Positions 1 through 4,749 of a DNA stretch of 6,920 nucleotides are shown here, one piece after another. The notes below the pieces were generated by a model. It was not told where the DNA came from. It did not search any database and saw only the letters and a program-made list of their open reading frames with translations. The DNA is taken from NCBI GenBank assembly GCA_002721105.1, contig PBJL01000023.1:5543-12462 (forward strand). The letters run 5' to 3'. Both the position numbers and the translations under genes were made by a program. Every line of letters starts with the position of its first letter. Positions within the stretch are counted from its first letter, which is position 1. Source of the DNA: Acidiferrobacteraceae bacterium (GTDB lineage Bacteria; Pseudomonadota; Gammaproteobacteria; Arenicellales; UBA868).

Positions 1-1
1 G

Positions 2-604
2 ACAGATTTAGAGATGAAACGCTCGAACTTACCACAAACGATTTTTGAAATGTCGGCCCTAAGACTAACTGATGTCAGACCGTTCCAGGCACTCGACGAG
101 ATGATTGATAAGATCAGTCAAATGGAAGACAACCCGCATAAGCAATTTCCTCAGCCTATAGGCAATATGGGTTCACCTGATCAGATAGAGGGAGCAAAAA
201 AAAAAGTGGTCCCCGATCTTGAGGCTGTAGACGATTTTTCAAACAAGAATGATTCAGGTTCGGTTTCATCCAAAGGTGGCGGAGAAAGTTTTTTTCAGGG
301 AAAAGATATACTATTGTTTTGGGAAAAAGTTAAAGAAAATATTTGTCTAAAGAAAAACTCTTTTGGACATTTCTTCGAAACTTGTCAGGTCTCTTTTAGT
401 CCTCCAAATAAATTAAGGATAGATTTCGAGGATCCTTTTACCCTTAGTTTGGTAGACAAGGAAGAGAACCGTGAGATAATTATGGAAGCTGTAAAATCCA
501 ATTTTGGAGTGGGTCTGGGAATTGAGTTCGGTATTTTTGAAAAAAACTCACATAGTTCATTGTCTACTAATTCTCAGGCAGAGAAAAAAAAAAAACAGTT
601 ATAA
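2..604 (+). CDS. dnaX: DNA polymerase III subunit tau/gamma, C-terminal part (5' end outside window)
   Basis: This is the last 200 codons of the clamp-loader ATPase subunit, which assembles the sliding-clamp loader and, as full-length tau, links it to the polymerase core and helicase. The frame is open to the left edge, so the AAA+ domains are missing. Window residues about 8-41 (LPQTIFEMSALRLTDVRP, then LDEMIDKI) match the end of the DnaX oligomerisation domain, usually written P..LEMALLRL. A low-complexity linker follows, with a KKK encoded by a ten-A run (196-205). A second folded region runs from about residue 95 (DILLFWEKVKENI) to about 180 and resembles the variable tau-specific C-terminal domain. 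The frame ends at TAA 602-604 just after a twelve-A run (584-595). The conserved C-terminal tail is found in the shifted frame to 683, so this stop is probably not the end of functional tau. Family assignment rests on motif recognition and on the ybaB-recR neighbours. Confidence 0.88.
   Translation, partial: TDLEMKRSNLPQTIFEMSALRLTDVRPFQALDEMIDKISQMEDNPHKQFPQPIGNMGSPDQIEGAKKKVVPDLEAVDDFSNKNDSGSVSSKGGGESFFQGKDILLFWEKVKENICLKKNSFGHFFETCQVSFSPPNKLRIDFEDPFTLSLVDKEENREIIMEAVKSNFGVGLGIEFGIFEKNSHSSLSTNSQAEKKKKQL
189..230 (+). promoter_or_regulatory. Candidate dnaX slippage site (A10 run with upstream AGGGAG) that would yield a gamma-like product
   Basis: Ten consecutive A (196-205) lie in the dnaX frame as part of GCA-AAA-AAA-AAA-GTG, which contains the A-AAA-AAA form of a -1 slippery heptamer. 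AGGGAG (189-194) stands directly upstream; in E. coli dnaX a sequence of this kind stimulates frameshifting. Transcripts or ribosomes shifted to the -1 frame add SGPRS and stop at TGA 220-222. Those shifted to +1 add WSPILRL and stop at TAG 228-230. The run sits in the linker just after the clamp-loader domain, where E. coli and Thermus truncate tau to make gamma. I see no strong downstream hairpin, so Thermus-like transcriptional slippage is at least as likely as ribosomal frameshifting. Function is inferred. Confidence 0.6.
584..595 (+). other. Twelve-A homopolymer at the end of the dnaX frame (slippage or indel site)
   Basis: The run encodes KKKK, followed by Gln-Leu and TAA in the uninterrupted frame. 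Loss of one A, or a +1 shift, joins the upstream frame to the segment ending in ALDIFGGKVIR. Runs this long are prone to RNA-polymerase slippage, to mutation and to sequencing error, so the length recorded here may not be the true or the expressed one. Confidence 0.75.
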
Positions 605-683
605 TGAGAGTGGACATTATCAAAATGAAGCGCAGATCATCCAAGACGCCCTTGACATTTTTGGTGGGAAGGTGATTCGCTAG
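596..683 (+). other. dnaX: Conserved DnaX C-terminal tail in the +1 frame relative to the open dnaX frame
   Basis: Read one base ahead of the upstream frame, the DNA after the A12 run encodes NSYNESGHYQ and then NEAQIIQDALDIFGGKVIR, ending at TAG 681-683. The end resembles the usual DnaX terminus (pattern: hydrophobic-x-x-ALDxFGGxhhxh), whereas the in-frame ending EKKKKQL does not. The +1 stop lies 15 bases before the ybaB ATG and directly precedes its ribosome binding site, the close spacing normal in this operon. The in-frame stop would leave a 94-base gap. I infer that this is the genuine tau C-terminus, reached by slippage or displaced by an indel in this sequence. Confidence 0.75.
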
Positions 684-685
684 AA

Positions 686-691
686 TAAGGA
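686..691 (+). promoter_or_regulatory. Ribosome binding site of ybaB
   Basis: TAAGGA lies seven bases before the ATG at 699 and fixes that start. It sits three bases after the shifted-frame dnaX stop (681-683), so ribosomes finishing full-length tau would be well placed to re-initiate on ybaB. Confidence 0.7.
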
Positions 692-698
692 TAGTTTT

Positions 699-1022
699 AT
701 GTTAAATGAAAAAGGTTTGGGATCGCTTTTCAAACAGGCACAAGAGCTTCAATCTAAAATGGCTGAGGCTCAGGGAGAACTCGCCCAGAAATCTGTCGAA
801 GCTTCTGTTGGTGGGGGTATGGTCAAGATTACCGCCAATGGACTCAATCAGATTCTATCTGTGAAGATTGATGATGAACTCATTGGCATGAAGGATCGCG
901 AAGTGCTAGAGGATCTGATTGTTGCCGCAGTAAATGACATCAATCGCAAAGTCAAGGACCTATCCCAGTCGGAAATGTCGAAACTCACCGGTGGGATGAA
1001 AATTCCCGGTCTGTTCACTTGA
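699..1022 (+). CDS. ybaB: YbaB/EbfC family nucleoid-associated protein
   Basis: This encodes a 107-residue protein of the YbaB/EbfC family, small dimeric DNA-binding proteins that associate with the nucleoid and are almost always encoded between dnaX and recR. Length and layout are typical: an N-terminal helix rich in K, Q and E (LFKQAQELQSKMAEAQGELA), a short beta region with the GGGMVKITANG signature near residues 38-48, a second strand (ILSVKIDDELI), and a C-terminal helical region ending in the characteristic MSKLTGGMKIPGLF. The ATG at 699 has a good ribosome binding site. recR starts 47 bases downstream, so the two are probably cotranscribed with dnaX. The family is well established; its precise cellular role is only partly understood. 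Confidence 0.95.
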   Translation: MLNEKGLGSLFKQAQELQSKMAEAQGELAQKSVEASVGGGMVKITANGLNQILSVKIDDELIGMKDREVLEDLIVAAVNDINRKVKDLSQSEMSKLTGGMKIPGLFT

Positions 1023-1069
1023 GGTATTTTAGAAGTACATCGTCGTAAAACTCTATCGGGACCAGCCCG

Positions 1070-1672
1070 TTGAAAAGACCCGAATCGGTAACGAAGCTTA
1101 TTGGTGAACTCAAACGCTTGCCGGGCATTGGCCAGAAAACTGCCGAACGTTTGTCATTTTTCATTATGCGTGGAAGCAGTGATAGAGCTGAGCAGCTCGC
1201 TCGTGCCATTATCAGCGTTAAGGACAAGATATCTCTTTGCCAGATATGCCACAGCATCACGGAAAATGACGTTTGTGGGATCTGTCACGACTCCTCTCGC
1301 GATCCATCAATTATCTGCGTGGTTGAAGAACCATACGATGTGTTTGTCATCGAAAACATGGGTGAGTTTAACGGCGTATATCATGTTCTTATGGGTACAA
1401 TTTCTCCGTTGGATGGGATCGGCCCGGACGATCTTACGCTAGAGGGGTTAAAAGAGCGCGTGGCCAAAGGCGGCGTAACAGAAGTTATTGTTGCAACTAA
1501 TCCTAACATGGAGGGCGAATCGACGGCGGTTTATATCTCTCGGTTCTTGCAGTCTTTTGGGATTAAGATTACAAGAATCGCGCGTGGCTTACCTATGGGA
1601 GGAGATATTGAATACGCGGATCCTGTTACCCTTTTGAAATCTATAGAAGGCAGAAAGGAAATGTCTAGATAA
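1070..1672 (+). CDS. recR: Recombination mediator protein RecR
   Basis: RecR acts with RecO, and with RecF in many bacteria, to load RecA onto SSB-coated single-stranded DNA at gaps. At 200 residues it has the normal family length and all expected parts. A helix-hairpin-helix sits at about residues 10-33 (LPGIGQKTAERLSFF). A four-cysteine zinc finger is formed by C57, C60, C69 and C72. A Toprim domain begins at IICVVEEPYD (81-90) and includes the TNPNMEGEST segment (143-152). The C-terminal RGLPMGGDIEYAD (172-184) is the conserved family signature. The start is TTG at 1070: an in-frame TAA at 1046-1048 closes the frame upstream, no ATG or GTG lies between, and the next ATG (residue 33) would delete the helix-hairpin-helix. 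The upstream ribosome binding site is weak (CGGGA at 1057-1061). Confidence 0.96.
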   Translation: MKRPESVTKLIGELKRLPGIGQKTAERLSFFIMRGSSDRAEQLARAIISVKDKISLCQICHSITENDVCGICHDSSRDPSIICVVEEPYDVFVIENMGEFNGVYHVLMGTISPLDGIGPDDLTLEGLKERVAKGGVTEVIVATNPNMEGESTAVYISRFLQSFGIKITRIARGLPMGGDIEYADPVTLLKSIEGRKEMSR

Positions 1673-1800
1673 AAGTTTCTTCAGCCAGAAAAATGCCCCC
1701 TCTTTAACCGCCAAGCACTAAACTCTCCATATAGTATGTCTTTTCCAGGTAAGTCGGTAATAAAGGGATATGAGTTTCAAAATATCTAGTTTTCCAGTGA

Positions 1801-1819
1801 TAGATCAAAAAATGATCTA
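1801..1819. repeat. Perfect 7-bp inverted repeat with 5-base A spacer, possible operator
   Basis: TAGATCA (1801-1807) and TGATCTA (1813-1819) form a perfect inverted repeat around AAAAA. No T-run follows on either strand, so it does not look like an intrinsic terminator. It lies about 50-65 bases upstream of the TATAAT at 1868, a position compatible with an activator or regulator site for the LRR gene. The regulator is unknown. Confidence 0.35.
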
Positions 1820-1864
1820 CCCTTCTGTTAAAGGATTTACTGGGCGCAATTTTTTCCTCAGAAC

Positions 1865-1873
1865 TGTTATAAT
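1865..1873 (+). promoter_or_regulatory. Extended -10 promoter for the LRR gene
   Basis: TGTTATAAT contains a perfect TATAAT (1868-1873) with the TG of an extended -10 element in the right place. No good -35 hexamer is seen at the usual distance, which extended -10 promoters tolerate. Transcription would start near 1880, giving a leader of about 30 bases before the ATG at 1912. Confidence 0.5.
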
Positions 1874-1911
1874 CCGGAGGCTACTTTTTATAAAATGATG
1901 TCGAGAAAGCT

Positions 1912-3258
1912 ATGGTTCAGCCGAAAGACATAGATAACAGTTTGGAGTTTCTCCGCTGGTTTGAACGTTATACTGAGCCATATCACCTAGCTGACCGTGC
2001 TTACGAGGCAATGGAAAAAGATCGCACTCGTCTCGATTTGAATAGCGTTGAGTTGACTCACGCAGACTTCAAAGCACTAGCGCAGATGGAGCCGCTGGCT
2101 CAACTAAAGCATTTATCATTATCCCACACTCGTATGGATAACGAAGGCCTTTCCTTTCTGGTCGCAAGTTCATTTCTCTCCCGCTTAGAAAGTATTGATA
2201 TTAGGGGTAATAATGTTGGCGACGAAGGTTTATTTTTTCTTGCCCGCTCGCCAGTTTTTTCAAACTTAGAGGAATTGGACGCTTCAGAAAATGAAATCGG
2301 GGCGATTGGTTGTAAGGCATTAGCAGCATCGCAATCTCTGACCAAGCTTAAAAAGTTGAATCTCAGTCATAATCGTCTGGAGTTGTTTGGGGTGAAAGCA
2401 CTTGCTAAGGCAGGATTCATGAAAAACTTGAAGTGTCTGCGTTTGGCGGACACTAGTATGGGAGATGATGGGGTCGCTGCGTTCGCAGGGTCGGTGGACG
2501 CTCTTAAGCTGGAGACTTTGGATTTGACGGGCAATGGAATCACTGCTAGAGGAATGGCTGCGTTAGCCGAATCCGAAGGTTTAGGTGGGGTACGTTCGTT
2601 ATGTCTAGATGATAATCATATAGGTGACGAAGGTCTATCATCGTTGGTCGAAGCCCGTGCGTTGGGAAAAATAGAGGAACTTTATTTACAATGTGCAGAC
2701 CTAACTGCGGACAGTGCTATAAAACTTGCTGGGTCAAGTTTAGAGCTGAAGGTCCTGGTCGTAAGTAATAACGATTTACGAAAAGAAGGTGCTCGGGCTT
2801 TGGGCAAAATGATGGCGTCTCAGCTTTTAATCCGTCTTGATTTGAGCGAAAACGGATTGGGGCCAGAGGGAGCTCGTGCATTGGCCGAATGTCCCGCGTT
2901 CAGCAATCTTAAAATACTTCATCTTTGCTCCAACAATCTTACTGACGAAGGTGTTATCGCACTGGCAGAGTCGAAAACGCTTACTCAACTAGAAGAGCTT
3001 GTTCTTGATTGCGACAACTGGATTCACGCTGAGGGCGCGCGGGCTATAGCAGAATCAGAAGCTTTAGCGGGCTTAAAAATTTTGACCCTAGCGTTGAATC
3101 GAATTGGTGATGAAGGTGCTATACACTTAGCAAACTCTAGAAAACTGTCGAGCTTGATTTCGCTGAACGTTGCGGGAAACGGTTTGAGTCCTTTGGGGGA
3201 TACTGCTTTGGGAGAGTCCGAGATGCTTACGAACCTCAAAAATTTAGAAATAGTTTAG
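1912..3258 (+). CDS. Leucine-rich repeat protein (ribonuclease-inhibitor-like), function unknown
   Basis: The 448-residue product has no signal peptide and no membrane segment, so it is probably cytoplasmic. After a roughly 40-residue N-terminal cap (LEFLRWFERY and a charged helix) come fifteen tandem leucine-rich repeats from residue 41 to 444. Thirteen are exactly 27 residues, one is 25 (repeat 9, starting LYLQCADL) and one is 28 (repeat 13, starting LVLDCDNW). A truncated LEIV ends the protein. The repeat pattern is LxLxxNxIGDEGAxALA followed by about ten residues ending in a leucine pair. This is the alternating beta-strand/helix type of ribonuclease-inhibitor repeats, which form a curved solenoid that usually binds another protein. 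No catalytic domain is fused. The ATG at 1912 is the only usable start, since TAA at 1891-1893 closes the frame; GAGAAAG (1903-1909) is its likely ribosome binding site. Partner and role cannot be deduced from the neighbours. Confidence 0.9.
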   Translation: MVQPKDIDNSLEFLRWFERYTEPYHLADRAYEAMEKDRTRLDLNSVELTHADFKALAQMEPLAQLKHLSLSHTRMDNEGLSFLVASSFLSRLESIDIRGNNVGDEGLFFLARSPVFSNLEELDASENEIGAIGCKALAASQSLTKLKKLNLSHNRLELFGVKALAKAGFMKNLKCLRLADTSMGDDGVAAFAGSVDALKLETLDLTGNGITARGMAALAESEGLGGVRSLCLDDNHIGDEGLSSLVEARALGKIEELYLQCADLTADSAIKLAGSSLELKVLVVSNNDLRKEGARALGKMMASQLLIRLDLSENGLGPEGARALAECPAFSNLKILHLCSNNLTDEGVIALAESKTLTQLEELVLDCDNWIHAEGARAIAESEALAGLKILTLALNRIGDEGAIHLANSRKLSSLISLNVAGNGLSPLGDTALGESEMLTNLKNLEIV

Positions 3259-3282
3259 TTTTTGGAAGAAGCAAAACGATTC

Positions 3283-3314
3283 GATAGAAAATTGAATGGG
3301 ATGTTTTTTCTATC
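3283..3314 (+). terminator. Possible weak AT-rich terminator hairpin after the LRR gene
   Basis: GATAGAAAA (3283-3291) can pair perfectly with TTTTCTATC (3306-3314) around a 14-base loop, followed by TTTT (3315-3318). It lies 24 bases after the LRR stop codon. The stem is AT-rich and the loop large, so termination would be weak; a chance inverted repeat is possible. Confidence 0.3.
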
Positions 3315-3364
3315 TTTTGGGAAAAATAGTTAGTTGTAAACAAGGTCTTAGCTCTGAAACTTTT

Positions 3365-3395
3365 TTGCCTTCCAACGAACTAGTTTTGATAGAAT
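3365..3395 (+). promoter_or_regulatory. Candidate promoter for the moeZ-like gene
   Basis: TGATAGAAT (3387-3395) is an extended -10 element with five of six consensus bases in TAGAAT. TTGCCT (3365-3370) could serve as a poor -35 at a 19-base spacing. The predicted transcription start near 3402 leaves about 45 bases of leader before the ATG at 3449. Confidence 0.35.
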
Positions 3396-3415
3396 GACTT
3401 CCATAACAGAGCATT

Positions 3416-3431
3416 ACCGTTTAACCGTTTT
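3416..3431 (+). repeat. Short tandem repeat ACCGTTTA/ACCGTTTT in the moeZ leader
   Basis: Two adjacent 8-base copies differing only in the last base lie 18-33 bases before the ATG at 3449, downstream of the candidate promoter. They could be a binding site in the leader, or chance. Confidence 0.25.
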
Positions 3432-3448
3432 CTTTGGGATGTCATGCC

Positions 3449-4606
3449 ATGGCTTTAACACAAGATCAAATCGGTCGCTATAGTCGTCATCTGCTTCTGC
3501 CCGAGGTGGGTGTCGAGGGACAGGAAAAAATTTGCAATGCTCGCGTTCTTTGCATTGGTACCGGAGGACTTGGTTCGCCAGCTGCTCTCTATTTGGCTGC
3601 TGCTGGAGTGGGCACGCTTGGGCTAATTGATTTTGACGTTGTTGATTTCAGTAATCTTCAGAGGCAGATTGCACACGGCGAATCTACTGTTGGACAACTT
3701 AAAGTAGATTCCGCGCAGAGTCGATTAAAGGATATAAATTCCAGTGTTGAGGTAATGACCTACAACATTCGGTTGTCTTCGGAAAATGCATTGGAAATCA
3801 TCAAGGATTATGACATTGTTCTCGATGGCACGGATAATTTCCCAACACGTTACCTAGCCAACGACGCTTGCGTACTTCTTGGTAAACCTTATATTTACGG
3901 GTGCATTTTAAAATTCGATGGTCAAGCTTCAGTATTCGACTCTGCTACTGGACCTTGCTACCGTTGTCTCTATCCTGAACCTCCGCCACCTGGACTAGTC
4001 CCCAGTTGTGCCGAGGGTGGGGTTTTGGGGGTGTTGCCTGGAATTGTTGGTCTAATTCAATCAAATGAGGTGTTAAAACTCATATTGGAAAAGGGTGATC
4101 CCCTTATTGGGAGACTTCTTTTGTTCGATGCCCTCGGCATGAAGTTTCGGGAAGTCAAACTGCGAAAGGACAAGAACTGCCCAGTATGTGGCGAAAACCC
4201 CACAATAAAGGAATTAATTGACTACGAACAATTTTGCGGTATTCCAGCGGCGAGCGAGCAGATATCACTCAGTGATGAGATGGAAGTAGAGCCTGCCCAA
4301 GTGAAACATATGTTTGAAAGTAGAGAGAGTTTTATTTTATTGGATGTGCGCGAGCCAGGAGAATACGAAATTTGCAAAATAGAAGGTTCGACCTTGGTTC
4401 CTCTGAGCGATATTAGAGAGAGACGAGTGGAAGCACTGAACCGATTCCAGCTAGAAGACCTCATCATTACGCAATGCCATCACGGAAAACGGAGTCTTGA
4501 TGCGGCGAAAATCCTTAAGGAAATGGGTTACTTGAATGTCAAGAGCATGAGAGGTGGAATTGAAGAGTGGTCATTGCAGATTGATTCTTCAGTTCCGCGC
4601 TACTGA
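3449..4606 (+). CDS. moeZ: MoeB/ThiF-type sulfur-carrier adenylyltransferase with C-terminal rhodanese domain (MoeZ/MOCS3-like)
   Basis: The E1-like domain of this family adenylates the C-terminal glycine of a small ubiquitin-like sulfur carrier (MoaD, ThiS or similar); the fused rhodanese domain can supply the sulfur for thiocarboxylate formation. Numbered from the ATG at 3449 (385 residues), the E1 domain covers about 1-250. It has the nucleotide loop GTGGLG (37-42), NLQRQ with R72, K85, the DGTDN motif (126-130), zinc-binding pairs CYRC (170, 173) and CPVC (244, 247), and the candidate catalytic C187 in PSCAEGG. The rhodanese domain covers about 275-380, with LLDVREPGEYE and the active-site loop CHHGKRS (C343). 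An upstream in-frame TTG at 3434 would add only GCHA; ATG 3449 better fits the family start ALTQDQIGRYSRHLLLPEVG. No carrier or other thiamine or molybdopterin gene is adjacent, so the pathway is undecided. ThiF is the main alternative name. Confidence 0.9.
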   Translation: MALTQDQIGRYSRHLLLPEVGVEGQEKICNARVLCIGTGGLGSPAALYLAAAGVGTLGLIDFDVVDFSNLQRQIAHGESTVGQLKVDSAQSRLKDINSSVEVMTYNIRLSSENALEIIKDYDIVLDGTDNFPTRYLANDACVLLGKPYIYGCILKFDGQASVFDSATGPCYRCLYPEPPPPGLVPSCAEGGVLGVLPGIVGLIQSNEVLKLILEKGDPLIGRLLLFDALGMKFREVKLRKDKNCPVCGENPTIKELIDYEQFCGIPAASEQISLSDEMEVEPAQVKHMFESRESFILLDVREPGEYEICKIEGSTLVPLSDIRERRVEALNRFQLEDLIITQCHHGKRSLDAAKILKEMGYLNVKSMRGGIEEWSLQIDSSVPRY

Positions 4607-4633
4607 TATGCGATAGGGAAAGTCAAAATGTTC

Positions 4634-4672
4634 GATGGTCCGGATTGCTAGAAAAAAAATAAGCTGACCATC
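4634..4672. other. Long-loop inverted repeat between convergent moeZ and glnS
   Basis: GATGGTC (4634-4640) and GACCATC (4666-4672) can form a 7-bp stem around a 25-base loop containing eight A (4652-4659). It lies in the 143-base gap where plus-strand and minus-strand transcription converge. No T-run follows directly on either strand, so a bidirectional terminator is possible but weakly supported. Nothing else is recognisable in this gap. Confidence 0.25.
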
Positions 4673-4749
4673 AGTGAGGACGCCATATGTTCTGGGGTAA
4701 TTACTAGGTTTGACTAGTTAGGGAGGGTTGTTTGGCTAATAGTTAATGG

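Larger units (their letters stand above)
1673..1911. other. Intergenic region between recR and the LRR gene
   Basis: No convincing gene lies in these 239 bases; the longest small frames, such as 1736-1789, lack a ribosome binding site and recognisable content. There is no clear intrinsic terminator after recR. The region holds a 7-bp palindrome at 1801-1819 and an extended -10 promoter at 1865-1873, so the LRR gene probably has its own promoter. Confidence 0.6.

Noticed and set aside
652..686. TTGACA (652-657) and TAGAAT (681-686) as a ybaB promoter
   Set aside because: The spacing is 23 bases, too long for a normal promoter, and the TTGACA encodes part of the conserved DnaX tail (Leu-Asp-Ile), which explains it.
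1101..1442. 113-codon frame inside recR in another frame
   Set aside because: Fully overlaps the well-supported RecR coding frame, has unusual composition and no family resemblance.
1736..1789. Small 17-codon frame in the recR-LRR gap
   Set aside because: No ribosome binding site, no recognisable content, and a length expected by chance.
1895..1933. Twelve-codon frame starting ATGATG that overlaps the LRR start, as a leader peptide
   Set aside because: GGAGG is 14 bases away, too far, and probably lies outside the transcript; the peptide has no recognisable features.
3024..3239. Antisense frame within the LRR gene
   Set aside because: An antisense shadow of the repeats, with no ribosome binding site or family motif.
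1912..3258. LRR repeats as a DNA-level tandem repeat or phase-variable locus
   Set aside because: The 81-base periodicity is clear at the protein level, but the nucleotide copies look well diverged, so slippage between copies is unlikely.
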